Of a stretch of 64,000 nt of DNA, positions 1 to 8,477 are shown piece by piece. Source of the DNA: CAZVPF01 sp964628195 (GTDB lineage Bacteria > Planctomycetota > Phycisphaerae > Sedimentisphaerales > Anaerohalosphaeraceae); the NCBI GenBank assembly GCA_964628195.1, contig CAZVPF010000005.1:62001-126000 (forward strand), given 5' to 3'. The translations under genes were made by a program, and so were the position numbers. The notes below the pieces were generated by a model. The model saw only the letters and a program-made list of their open reading frames with translations, did not search any database and was not told the DNA's origin. Numbering within the stretch: the stretch's first letter is position 1; every line of letters starts with the position of its first letter.

Positions 1-1
1 C

Positions 2-379
2 GTTTCGAGCGGCAGCAGGGGGTATATAAGCGCGGGCAGCGAGATCGCCGTGCCGAGGTTTTACTACGGCGGAAGGTGGTTTACTGGTGTTGAGTACGAT
101 TTTCGTCATGCCGGCAGGTCGCTTTCGGTGGTGCCGACGCTTCTGCCGGACGGCAATATCAGGCTTGAAATATGGCCGGTCTTTTCCAATTTCCTCAGTG
201 ACGGCGGCGACCTCGAACTTACCGAGCTTAAAACCGTAATAAATGTCAGCCCGGGCAGGTCGGTGGTTATCGGCGGAAATACGGATTCAAGTTACGACCT
301 TTCAGACGCATTGCTTATGTATGAAAAATCCGGAAAAAAATGGCAGTCTGTTATTACGGCAAAAGCTTATGTATATTGA
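2..379 (+). CDS. Secretin-like protein, C-terminal fragment (5' end outside window)
   Basis: The frame is open from the first bases of the window to the TGA at 377-379, so only the last ~125 residues are present. They resemble the C-terminal half of a bacterial secretin (type II/III secretion or type IV pilus outer-membrane channel): a glycine-rich strand with IAVPRFYYGG, then SLSVVPTLLPDGNIRLEI, which fits the usual V-x-P-x-I-x-x-D-G-x-I-x-L pattern, then a late strand ending in SVVIGG, as in the typical G-x-T-V-V-I-G-G end of the domain. The N-terminal part needed to tell a true secretin from a shorter secretin-like protein is missing. An ATG/GTG-like codon at 50 exists, but the frame continues upstream and the fold needs that upstream part. 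Confidence 0.6.
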   Translation, partial: VSSGSRGYISAGSEIAVPRFYYGGRWFTGVEYDFRHAGRSLSVVPTLLPDGNIRLEIWPVFSNFLSDGGDLELTELKTVINVSPGRSVVIGGNTDSSYDLSDALLMYEKSGKKWQSVITAKAYVY

Positions 380-694
380 AGACCCTTAAAGCCCTCTACG
401 ATTTCCCTGAGATTTATTTAAGAGTATTGATGTCTGTATTTATGCCCTGGAAGGTCTCATAACATTAATTTAACTTGACATTTTATAGTGGTTTAGAAGA
501 ATGTGCCTGTTTGTATGATTTTCTATGCATGTGCCGATAATTTATGACCGATATCGATTGTACCGGTTGTAATAATTATGACTTTCAATACAAAATACAG
601 TAATTAAAGGTGAGCTTGGTCGTGAATTATCTTCTACCGACGGGGACGGAGTTTGTCAATAAATTGAGATTAGATTTGCTCAGGAGTTTTCTAA
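380..694. other. Intergenic region before the polysaccharide locus
   Basis: AT-rich stretch of 315 bases with no convincing reading frame. A consensus -35 hexamer TTGACA lies at 475-480, but the best -10 at the right distance (AAGAAT, 497-502) is poor, so a promoter for the locus is only possible. No intrinsic terminator with a U-run was seen after the secretin-like gene. Confidence 0.3.
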
Positions 695-1474
695 TTGAAT
701 AACGATATCGCAATATTAGTTGTATCGTGTGACAATTATAGTGACCTTTGGAGCCCTTTTTTTGAATGTTTCAGGCGTTTTTGGCCTGATTGTCCTTATA
801 ATATATATCTTGTAAGTAATAATAAACTTGGCAACTTCGATGGGGTTGAACCAATCTTGACAGGAGATGATGTTTCTTGGTCCGACAACCTTATAATCGC
901 ACTTAGGCAAGTAAGGCAGAAATATGTACTTCTTTTTATTGAAGACCTTTTTTTGTCTAAGAGTGTAAATACCCAGGAAGTTAAGAATCTTTTTGCTTGG
1001 GCTAATGCAAATGAGATAAATTATCTCCGTTGTAGAAGGCTATTGAATAACGGTGACAAAGATTATGATGATAAAGTAGAAATAATTTCTAAAGGCCAGC
1101 TTTATCGAACTTCTACAGTAATGTCTTTTTGGAATAAAGATGTTCTAATGGACCTTCTAAAATCAGGAGAGAGCGCTTGGCAGTTTGAATATTTTGGGAC
1201 GGAGCGTTCCGATAAATATAGTGATTTTTATGTTGTAAAAAAAAGTTTATTTAAGACCATTAATACGGTTATCAAGGGTAAGTGGGATCGAAAATCTTTA
1301 AAAGAAGTGCAATCACTTGGCGTAAAAATTGAACTTGATAAGAGAGAAGTGATGAATTTTGGTGAATTTATTAAGTTTAAGTGCTTATTATTTAGATCGC
1401 ATTTGATTGCATGTTTTCCAGGCGATTACAGACGGAAAATAAAAAGGTTTTTTGGCGGCGGCGAATACAAATAA
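695..1474 (+). CDS. Putative glycosyltransferase-like protein of the polysaccharide locus
   Basis: A 259-residue cytosolic protein. Its N-terminus (IAILVVSCDNYSDLW) looks like the first beta strand and nucleotide-sugar loop of a GT-A type glycosyltransferase, and YVLLFIEDLFL near residue 80 could hold the acidic metal-binding position. The C-terminus is basic (YRRKIKRFFGGG), as in peripheral membrane transferases. I do not recognise a specific family. The TTG start at 695 has AGGAG at 682-686. The gene is clearly more AT-rich than the following gmd gene, which suggests separate acquisition. Function is inferred from fold-like motifs and context only. Confidence 0.5.
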   Translation: MNNDIAILVVSCDNYSDLWSPFFECFRRFWPDCPYNIYLVSNNKLGNFDGVEPILTGDDVSWSDNLIIALRQVRQKYVLLFIEDLFLSKSVNTQEVKNLFAWANANEINYLRCRRLLNNGDKDYDDKVEIISKGQLYRTSTVMSFWNKDVLMDLLKSGESAWQFEYFGTERSDKYSDFYVVKKSLFKTINTVIKGKWDRKSLKEVQSLGVKIELDKREVMNFGEFIKFKCLLFRSHLIACFPGDYRRKIKRFFGGGEYK

Positions 1475-1509
1475 TTTGATAGACTTATACTATTCGATAG
1501 AGGCATCCA

Positions 1510-2535
1510 ATGAAAAAAGCTTTGATTACGGGTATTACCGGCCAGGATGGTTCTTATCTTTCCGAACTTCTTCTTGAAAAAGGCTACCAGGTCTGGGGTA
1601 TCATCAGGCGAAGTTCCTCCTTCAATACGAAACGGATAGACCATCTTTATATGGACCCCCATGAGCAGCCGCGACTTAAGCTGGTTTACGGTGACCTTAC
1701 CGACGGAGGCAACATTTCGCAGATCATCTGGGACATTCAGCCGGATGAGGTTTACAATCTGGGCGCCCAAAGCCATGTCAGGGTCAGTTTCGATATGCCC
1801 ATTTATACTGTCAACTCCGATGCGCTGGGGACATTGAGACTGCTTGAGGCGATCAGGAGAATGGATAAGCCGCCGAGGTTTTACCAGGCATCGAGCAGCG
1901 AGATGTACGGCAAGGTGGTCGAGACGCCGCAGACGGAGAAGACTCCGTTTTACCCGCGGAGCCCGTACGGCTGTGCGAAGGTTTACAGTTTCTGGCAGAC
2001 GGTTAATTATCGCGAGGCGTATGGTTTGTTTGCCTGTAACGGGATATTGTTCAACCACGAATCGCCGAGGCGGGGTGAGACTTTTGTGACAAGGAAGATT
2101 ACCCGTGCGGCGGCGAGGATAAAGGTTGGCTTGCAGGATAAGCTTTACCTGGGCAACCTCGACGCCAAGAGGGACTGGGGGTTTGCGAGGGATTATGTCG
2201 AGGCGATGTGGCTGATGCTGCAGCAGGATGAGCCGGATGATTATGTTGTCGCTACGGGCGAGACGCATTCGGTGAGGGAGTTTCTTGACGAAGTGTTCGG
2301 TTTTCTTGACCTTGACTGGCAGGATTATGTGGAGATAGACCCACGGTATTTTCGGCCGACGGAGGTGGATTTGCTGCTCGGCGACCCGTCGAAGGCGAAG
2401 AAGAAGCTCGGCTGGGAGCCTAAGATGACGTTCAGCGAACTGGCGAGGTATATGACCGAGGACGACCTGCGAAGGGCAGAACGGGATAAAATCCTCGTCG
2501 ACCACGGGCACGGAATGGTAGGTAAAAAAAAGTGA
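1510..2535 (+). CDS. gmd: GDP-mannose 4,6-dehydratase
   Basis: Converts GDP-D-mannose to GDP-4-keto-6-deoxy-mannose, the precursor of GDP-fucose, GDP-rhamnose or GDP-perosamine, in the cytosol. The extended-SDR signature is complete: GITGQDG nucleotide-binding loop at residues 8-14, SSSEMYG around 128-134 with the catalytic Ser and Glu, and Y153-G-C-A-K157. RRSSSFNT and the C-terminal EIDPRYFRPTEVD segment are typical of Gmd. Length (341) is normal. No partner reductase or aminotransferase (fcl, rmd, per) is in the window, so the final sugar cannot be named. Its base composition is more GC-rich than its flanks. Confidence 0.95.
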   Translation: MKKALITGITGQDGSYLSELLLEKGYQVWGIIRRSSSFNTKRIDHLYMDPHEQPRLKLVYGDLTDGGNISQIIWDIQPDEVYNLGAQSHVRVSFDMPIYTVNSDALGTLRLLEAIRRMDKPPRFYQASSSEMYGKVVETPQTEKTPFYPRSPYGCAKVYSFWQTVNYREAYGLFACNGILFNHESPRRGETFVTRKITRAAARIKVGLQDKLYLGNLDAKRDWGFARDYVEAMWLMLQQDEPDDYVVATGETHSVREFLDEVFGFLDLDWQDYVEIDPRYFRPTEVDLLLGDPSKAKKKLGWEPKMTFSELARYMTEDDLRRAERDKILVDHGHGMVGKKK

Positions 2536-2564
2536 ATTTAATGTTACTTTTTAGGTGAATTTTA

Positions 2565-3200
2565 ATGAAAAACTTAATTGTTAATTATATAAGAAAAAGC
2601 CCAATTTATGACTTAGTAAGACCTTTGAGGCAAAAATATCAATACTACAAGTGGCAAAAGAATAATAGGCCCAGTCCCATGCCAAGTCTTGCAACACAGC
2701 AATTAGTGAGAAAATATGCAACAAATTATGGGGCTGAAATATTGATTGAAACCGGGACTTTTAGAGGTGATATGGTTGCTGCCCAGAAGAATGTCTTTAG
2801 AAAAATATATTCTGTTGAAATTGACAGGGCTCTTGCAGAAAAAGCACAGAGACGATTTGCCAATCAAGAGCATATTACAATATATCATGGAAACAGTGCC
2901 GAGGTTTTACCAGATATTTTAAAACAGGTTGATGGTGTTAGTTTGTTTTGGCTTGATGCTCATTATTCCGGCGGAATAACGGGCAAGACATATACAAATA
3001 CTCCAATAATGCATGAACTGGAAATAATTTTTGAGCAATGCTCTTATGATAAGATTTTCCTCATAGATGATGCCAGACATTTTGTCGGCAAGAATGGCTA
3101 TCCTACCATTGAAGAACTTAAGGATTATATTTTAAGCAGGTTACCTGACTATATTTTTGAAGTTAAGGATGATATTATCAAAGCACATATGAGTGGGTGA
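2565..3200 (+). CDS. Putative SAM-dependent methyltransferase
   Basis: A 211-residue protein with the order of motifs of a class I methyltransferase: LIETGTFRGD (SAM loop, about residues 60-69), KIYSVEID (acidic end of strand 2), then GNSAEVLP and FWLDAHYSGG. The core matches small uncharacterised methyltransferase-like proteins common in O-antigen and capsule loci. Residues FLIDDARHF near 165 fit a late strand of the fold. The acceptor is unknown; a sugar hydroxyl or carboxyl of the locus's polysaccharide is likely from context. It lies 30 bases after gmd in an AT-rich patch. Confidence 0.65.
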   Translation: MKNLIVNYIRKSPIYDLVRPLRQKYQYYKWQKNNRPSPMPSLATQQLVRKYATNYGAEILIETGTFRGDMVAAQKNVFRKIYSVEIDRALAEKAQRRFANQEHITIYHGNSAEVLPDILKQVDGVSLFWLDAHYSGGITGKTYTNTPIMHELEIIFEQCSYDKIFLIDDARHFVGKNGYPTIEELKDYILSRLPDYIFEVKDDIIKAHMSG

Positions 3201-3244
3201 AAATATGTTTGTTTTTAGTTTGATATAAAGTGAGGGGTAAAATT

Positions 3245-4342
3245 TTGCTTAAGATTATTTGTGTATGCGGGGCCAGGCCTAATTTCATGAAGATCGCGCC
3301 TATAATGCGGGCCTTTAAGGAAAGCGGTAAGATCGAAACGCTGCTTGTTCACACGGGTCAGCATTATGATGAAAATATGAGCAGGCTTTTTTTTGATGAA
3401 CTTGGAATACCAAAGCCGGATATTAATCTTGAAGTGGGTTCGGGTTCTCATGCAATTCAGACGGCCCAGATCATGACGAAGTTCGAGCCGGTGGTTAAAG
3501 ACTTCGACCCGGATTATGTGCTGGTTGTCGGGGATGTTAACAGCACCATAGCTTGCGGTTATGTGGCGGTAAAAATGGGTGTGAAGCTGGTTCATGTAGA
3601 AGCAGGGCTTCGCAGTTTCGACCGTGATATGCCAGAAGAAATTAACCGGATATTGACCGATTGTATAAGCGACTTGCTTTTTGTCACAGAGCAGTCCGGC
3701 ATTGACAATTTAAAAGCCGAAGGGATCAATTCTGATAAGGTTCATTTTGTCGGGAACGTTATGATCGACACTTTGCTCGCCAACCGTGAAAAGGCTGAGA
3801 AGTCGGATATTCTTGAGAAGCTCGGCCTGAACAAGCGGGGCTTTGGCGTTATTACTCTTCACCGCCCGAGCAATGTCGATGTGCCGGAGAGGTTTGATGA
3901 GATAATTTCTGCCTTCGAGGAAATCGAGAAGGATATGAAACTGGTTTTCCCGATGCATCCGCGGACAAGGAATAATATCAAGGGGACAGATTTTGAAAAG
4001 CGTTTTGAGGCGATGGGTAACTTTATGATCCTGGATCCGGTTGGGTATCTTGACTTTCTTAAGCTTATGTGTGAAGCGGGCCTGGTAATGACCGATTCGG
4101 GCGGCATCCAGGAGGAGACGACTATACTTGGGGTGCCCTGCATGACGCTGCGGGAGAATACGGAAAGGCCGGTTACGGTGAGCGAGGGGACGAATCGGCT
4201 GGTCACGCCTATTACGAAAGATAATATAATGTCCCATTACCGCCAGATCAATGAAGACCCCGGCAGGTTTTCACCCAAGACCCCTAAATTCTGGGACGGC
4301 AAAGCGGCGGAGAGGGTAGCGGAGATAATTCAGTCAGATTAA
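3245..4342 (+). CDS. wecB: UDP-N-acetylglucosamine 2-epimerase (non-hydrolysing)
   Basis: Interconverts UDP-GlcNAc and UDP-ManNAc, giving ManNAc-type sugars for surface polysaccharide. Family motifs are all visible: IICVCGARPNFMK at the N-terminus, HTGQHYDENM, VVGDVNSTIACG, HVEAGLRS, TLHRPSNVD and TDSGGIQEE with the nucleotide-binding Ser-Gly-Gly. I prefer the TTG at 3245, because GAGGGG at 3232-3237 is then a well-placed ribosome site and the protein starts directly with the Rossmann strand; a GTG at 3230 would swallow that site. No ManNAc dehydrogenase (wecC) is present in the window. Confidence 0.93.
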   Translation: MLKIICVCGARPNFMKIAPIMRAFKESGKIETLLVHTGQHYDENMSRLFFDELGIPKPDINLEVGSGSHAIQTAQIMTKFEPVVKDFDPDYVLVVGDVNSTIACGYVAVKMGVKLVHVEAGLRSFDRDMPEEINRILTDCISDLLFVTEQSGIDNLKAEGINSDKVHFVGNVMIDTLLANREKAEKSDILEKLGLNKRGFGVITLHRPSNVDVPERFDEIISAFEEIEKDMKLVFPMHPRTRNNIKGTDFEKRFEAMGNFMILDPVGYLDFLKLMCEAGLVMTDSGGIQEETTILGVPCMTLRENTERPVTVSEGTNRLVTPITKDNIMSHYRQINEDPGRFSPKTPKFWDGKAAERVAEIIQSD

Positions 4343-4366
4343 TATGTGACTAATGGTGTAACTAAA

Positions 4367-5026
4367 ATGGACAAATATAACAATTTGGATATAACTGCGA
4401 AAGCATATTCAAACAAGCTTGAAAATGGAGAGTTCTTTGGCAAAATCAGCTTAAGAGATTTAAGGCGTTTCAATGATACTAAAAGATATATTTCAGGCAA
4501 GCTCAGTACGGTATTGGATCTTGGGTGTTTTTGTGGTGAATGGCTTGGGTATTTATCTCAGGAAATGGTTTTTAAAAAATGTGTTGGGGTCGATGTCTCT
4601 TCGGATAAAATAAAGCAGGCTCAAAATGACTATCCTGACATTGAATTTCATGCCGGATATGCGGAAGAGATTAATTTTGAAGAACATTCATTCGATTTGG
4701 TAACATGCTTGGAAGTCTTAGAGCATATCCCGGAATGGAAAAAGGTTTTTCAGACTTTATTTGGCTTGGCTAAGGAGCAGGTTCTTATAACCGTGCCGTA
4801 CAAAGAGCAAATCCGTTGGCAAATATGTATTCATTGCGGAAAAAAAACACCGCATTGGGGACATATTCATTCGTTCAGCGAAGATGATTTTCCAGACGTC
4901 GATGGATGGGTTCGTACTGTATCATATATTAAGGACAGAGGACCTTTTTCAAGTTCAATCCGTAAGATATATCGAATAATTAAGCCGCACTATTCATGGC
5001 TGGCGGTAAGTTATATCAAAAAGTAA
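4367..5026 (+). CDS. Class I SAM-dependent methyltransferase
   Basis: About 219 residues with a clear methyltransferase core: VLDLGCFCGEWL (SAM loop), CVGVDVSSDKI, FHAGYAEEINF, and FDLVTCLEVLEHIPEW, which is the Methyltransf_11-like post-core motif. A CxxC pair (CIHCGKK) late in the protein could bind metal. The reading frame extends upstream to a GTG at 4346, but the ATG at 4367 is the simpler start; neither has a strong ribosome site. It starts within 25 bases of the wecB stop, so the two are probably cotranscribed. Sugar methylation is the likely role; the substrate is unknown. Confidence 0.75.
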   Translation: MDKYNNLDITAKAYSNKLENGEFFGKISLRDLRRFNDTKRYISGKLSTVLDLGCFCGEWLGYLSQEMVFKKCVGVDVSSDKIKQAQNDYPDIEFHAGYAEEINFEEHSFDLVTCLEVLEHIPEWKKVFQTLFGLAKEQVLITVPYKEQIRWQICIHCGKKTPHWGHIHSFSEDDFPDVDGWVRTVSYIKDRGPFSSSIRKIYRIIKPHYSWLAVSYIKK

Positions 5027-5092
5027 ATCGAAGTAGACATCTGGGTAGAGGCTTTTGAATAATTGTATTGAGATTTTATTTGGGCTTATTAA

Positions 5093-6574
5093 TTGCGCAT
5101 AAGAACCAGAAGTTTGGCTATCATGCTTGGACGAGGACTTTCTCAGTTCTCTGTGCTTATTCTTGGTATTATCCTTGTCCGTGTCCTTTCCAAAGAGAAT
5201 TTCGGTACATACAGGCAGGTAAACCTTGTTTATATGACAATAGCGGGCATTCTGAGTTTTCAACTTGACCATAGTTTATATTATTTTATTCCCAAATATG
5301 GCAAGAAACTTTACGGTACTATTTTATTTCAAACCATAGTCTCCACTTTTATAATTTCTATATTAATATCAGTTTGTATGTTTTTTTCTGCTGATTTTCT
5401 TGCAGAAAAATTTGGAAATGAAAAGCTTTCTGGTTTACTGAAAATTTTTGCTCTTTACCCGTTCATTGAACGTTTTCTTGTTCTCATACCATCATTTATG
5501 ATAAGTACAGAAAAAGCGATCAGGGCGGGTGTATATTTTGTCCTTATCGCTTTAAGCAAGATAGTAACTGTAGTGGTGCTTGCATTTTTCGGACAATCTC
5601 TTGCAACTATATTCTGGGGTATTATTTTTTCCGGATCAATTCTCGGTGTTTTGTCGTTTATTGATGTATTCCGGGTAACTATTCCCTCCAAGTGGCAGCT
5701 TAATGCGTCGATATTGTCGGAGCAAGTTCACTATACATGGCCTTTACTTCTAACAACAATTATTGGGGTAGTAAGTCTCCAGTTCGGTAAGATCATGATC
5801 TCTTTATTTTTTACACCGGAGGATTATGCGGTATATTCCTGCGGTGCATTTGAGATTCCTGTTGTTGCTTTAGTGACCGTTAGTATCAATTCAGCCATTA
5901 TGCCCGATCTTGTCAGGTGCTTTGAAAAAAAAGAACTTGGCAAATGTTTGAATATCTGGCAGGAGGCGATTCGCAAGTGCAGTTTGATAATATTCCCCTG
6001 TTTCGTGTTTTTCTTTGTTATTGGTTATGACCTTATGGTGCTGCTTTATGGACGTGATTATTCCATGGCGGCCTGGCCTTTCAGGATTTATCTTATAATG
6101 CTTCCTCTTCGGGTAGCGGTTTACTCGTCTTTATTAAGGGCCGTCGGAGCGACAAAAGCAATTGCAATTGGGGCATTTATTTCATTTACAGGTAACATAG
6201 TAATAAGCCTTACAGTTATGTTTATTGGAAGGGGTACTATAGTTGCATTTATTGGTCCTGCTATTGGCGCTGTTTTTGCCTCGTTTATTGCTATGCCGTA
6301 CTATTTCTTTAGATTGGCAAGGACATTTGAGATAAAAATATCCAACCTCATGAGATGGAGAGAACTGGGCACTATTCTCGGCTTGAATGTTATTGCGGGT
6401 GTTATAGTTTTATTTCTGCCGATTAATTTTCTTCCTGTCGCGGTTGAAATAGTTTCAAGAGGTGCTGTTTACGGTATAATATTGCTGTCCCTGCTGCTAG
6501 GATTGAAAATTCTTAAAAAAGATGAATTGGAAATATTAACTCTTCCGCTGCGGAAATTCATCAAGAAAGTTTAG
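5093..6574 (+). CDS. Wzx-like polysaccharide flippase
   Basis: A 493-residue integral membrane protein with about 12-14 hydrophobic segments, of the polysaccharide-transport branch of the MOP superfamily. The N-terminal LVRVLSKENFGTYRQ is the hallmark first loop of Wzx/RfbX-type flippases. It should move undecaprenyl-linked repeat units from the cytoplasmic to the periplasmic face of the inner membrane. The frame opens with TTG at 5093 right after an in-frame stop; no good ribosome site is visible, and the ATG at 5123 is an alternative. Presence together with a Wzy/WaaL-like gene and a PglC-type transferase points to a Wzx/Wzy-dependent pathway. Confidence 0.85.
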   Translation: MRIRTRSLAIMLGRGLSQFSVLILGIILVRVLSKENFGTYRQVNLVYMTIAGILSFQLDHSLYYFIPKYGKKLYGTILFQTIVSTFIISILISVCMFFSADFLAEKFGNEKLSGLLKIFALYPFIERFLVLIPSFMISTEKAIRAGVYFVLIALSKIVTVVVLAFFGQSLATIFWGIIFSGSILGVLSFIDVFRVTIPSKWQLNASILSEQVHYTWPLLLTTIIGVVSLQFGKIMISLFFTPEDYAVYSCGAFEIPVVALVTVSINSAIMPDLVRCFEKKELGKCLNIWQEAIRKCSLIIFPCFVFFFVIGYDLMVLLYGRDYSMAAWPFRIYLIMLPLRVAVYSSLLRAVGATKAIAIGAFISFTGNIVISLTVMFIGRGTIVAFIGPAIGAVFASFIAMPYYFFRLARTFEIKISNLMRWRELGTILGLNVIAGVIVLFLPINFLPVAVEIVSRGAVYGIILLSLLLGLKILKKDELEILTLPLRKFIKKV

Positions 6575-6581
6575 CAGTTTA

Positions 6582-7907
6582 ATGTCACAAAATAAAGACA
6601 AAACAGTTTTAATGATATGTTACAACTTTCCTCCTAATATGCGTGTAGGGTCGCTGCGTTCGAGAAAGCATGCTCAATATCTGCCCATGCACGGGTGGGG
6701 GTGTAGAGTTATCACGGCCTGCGGCGGAAAAGACAGGAAAATGCGATTTGATGAGTCGGTCAGGATATCCACAGTTTATAACCTGGACATGGGGATGTTT
6801 GTCAGCTTTCTTGTATCTACTTTTAAGAAACTAAGTAAGGGTATAAAAGGGCTTTTTCGAAAAGACAGCAGTTCAATCGGCGGTTCAGCAGACAGAAAGC
6901 CTTCTGCTGGTGGAGGTCTGGGGGTAGCTACTCAAATAAACCGATGGCTGCTTATCCCCGACCCGCAGTTTTTCTGGATATTATTCGCTTTGCCTGTCGC
7001 CCTGTTGAAAGCCCGGCGATGTGATGTTATTTACTCGTCGGCCTGGCCGGTTTCCTGTCATGTCCTGGGGCTTTTGGTTAAGAAGTTAACTGGAAAACCG
7101 TGGGTTGCGGATTACAGAGACGAATGGACTTTGAATTCTCAGTGGAAGCCTCCGACGGTCGTTCATAAAAAGCTTGGTGAAAAACTTGACGCTTCATGTA
7201 TAAAAAATGCCGACTTGGTGGTCAACACCACTGAAAAAAGAACGCAAAGGTTTATTTCACATTTTGCGGGGCCTCAAGAGAAGTATATAACCATACACAA
7301 TGGTTATGATGAAGATGATATTAAAGCTTTTGCAGATGTTAAACCTCCGGACGACAAATTCGTCATAACATACCTGGGAAGTCTTTACGGCGGAAGGGAC
7401 CCGGAAGGTTTTTTATCGGCCCTTAAAAGCTGTATCGATAACGATGAAGTGGACAGATCAAGAGTTTGTGTAAATTTCATTGGAAGTGACAGCCCGGCAT
7501 TGAAGAAAGTTGTCGAGGCGTTAAAACTGGACGATATAGTAGAAATAAGCGAGCCATTATCACAAGAGAAGGCGTTTTCAATCCTTTCTGCAAGCGACTT
7601 GGCACTTCTCATTGGTTCCGATATGGAAAGCTATGCGATGACTACAAAGGTTTACGAGTTTGCTGCGATGAAAAAGCCTATTTTAGCCTTGGTTCCACAA
7701 GGCCCTGTAAAGGAATTTGTGGAAAAGTGCGGAGGTTGGTGCTGTGAAAATGACGATATAAATCAAATTCATGAATATATTTGCAAAATATACAAACTAT
7801 ACAAGTCTAAAAAATTAGAGCATTTTAGTGATAATGATTTTGTAAGACTGTATGAAAGGAAAGTATTGACTTCTCAGTTAGTGGAGCATCTTAATAAGTT
7901 AACTTAA
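6582..7907 (+). CDS. Glycosyltransferase family 4 protein
   Basis: A 441-residue GT-B fold glycosyltransferase. The N-terminal domain starts MICYNFPPNMRVGSLR, with the glycine and basic residues of the GT4 donor/acceptor cleft, and contains WVADYRDEWTLN. The C-terminal domain starts at about VITYLGSLYGGRDPEG and has LSASDLALLIG and KVYEFAAMKKPILAL, the region that carries the Glu residues gripping the donor ribose and phosphate. It sits 7 bases after the flippase. The sugar transferred cannot be told from sequence. Confidence 0.8.
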   Translation: MSQNKDKTVLMICYNFPPNMRVGSLRSRKHAQYLPMHGWGCRVITACGGKDRKMRFDESVRISTVYNLDMGMFVSFLVSTFKKLSKGIKGLFRKDSSSIGGSADRKPSAGGGLGVATQINRWLLIPDPQFFWILFALPVALLKARRCDVIYSSAWPVSCHVLGLLVKKLTGKPWVADYRDEWTLNSQWKPPTVVHKKLGEKLDASCIKNADLVVNTTEKRTQRFISHFAGPQEKYITIHNGYDEDDIKAFADVKPPDDKFVITYLGSLYGGRDPEGFLSALKSCIDNDEVDRSRVCVNFIGSDSPALKKVVEALKLDDIVEISEPLSQEKAFSILSASDLALLIGSDMESYAMTTKVYEFAAMKKPILALVPQGPVKEFVEKCGGWCCENDDINQIHEYICKIYKLYKSKKLEHFSDNDFVRLYERKVLTSQLVEHLNKLT

Positions 7908-7919
7908 ATTAGGATTTTA

Positions 7920-8450
7920 ATGAAAAAGTTTAAGAGATTATTATTTTATATTTTATATCATTATTTTGCTAAACATTTGCCCGCGTCTAATGTGCCTTTG
8001 TCTTTTGGGGCTAAGTATGTAAGAAGGTTCATTTGCAAACAACTATTTAAGAAGTTTGGTGTTAATGTAAATATAGAAAAAAAGGCCGAAATAGGCTCTG
8101 GCAGGCATATTGAAATAGGTGATAATTCCGGTATAGGTATTAATTGCACTGTTAAGCGAGGTATAATTGGAAATAATGTCCGCATGGGACCTGACGTTGT
8201 TTTTATAAATCAAAATCATAATTTTAATGACGGTGAATTAAATGGTTATATTCAGTACGAGCCAATACAAGTTGGGGATAATGTTTGGATTGGAACAAGA
8301 GTCATTGTATTGCCCGGTAGAAAAATTGGAAAAAATGCAATCTTAGGCGCTGGAGCTGTTATAACCAAAGATGTTCCGGATAATGCCATTGTTGGAGGTA
8401 ATCCGGCAAAAATAATTCGCTATCGTGAAATAGAATCTGAAATAAATTAA
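7920..8450 (+). CDS. Hexapeptide-repeat acyltransferase (left-handed beta helix)
   Basis: A 176-residue protein built of imperfect hexapeptide turns from about residue 60 (IEIGDNSGIGINC, IGNNVRMGPDVVFINQNHNF, VGDNVWIGTRVIVLPG, IGKNAILGAGAVITKDV) and ending with the usual VGGNPAKIIR. This is the maltose/galactoside O-acetyltransferase type, with N-Q-N-H-N-F as the likely active-site loop. It probably O-acetylates a sugar using acetyl-CoA. The DNA is very AT-rich. It starts 12 bases after the GT4 gene and belongs to the same transcription unit. Confidence 0.85.
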   Translation: MKKFKRLLFYILYHYFAKHLPASNVPLSFGAKYVRRFICKQLFKKFGVNVNIEKKAEIGSGRHIEIGDNSGIGINCTVKRGIIGNNVRMGPDVVFINQNHNFNDGELNGYIQYEPIQVGDNVWIGTRVIVLPGRKIGKNAILGAGAVITKDVPDNAIVGGNPAKIIRYREIESEIN

Positions 8451-8477
8451 TACCAATTAATTAGCAAAAGGCAGATA

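Noticed and set aside
1426..2511. Long minus-strand frame (361 codons) opposite gmd
   Set aside because: It is the mirror of a gene with complete Gmd motifs; the translation is Arg/Leu/Pro-rich and without domain features.
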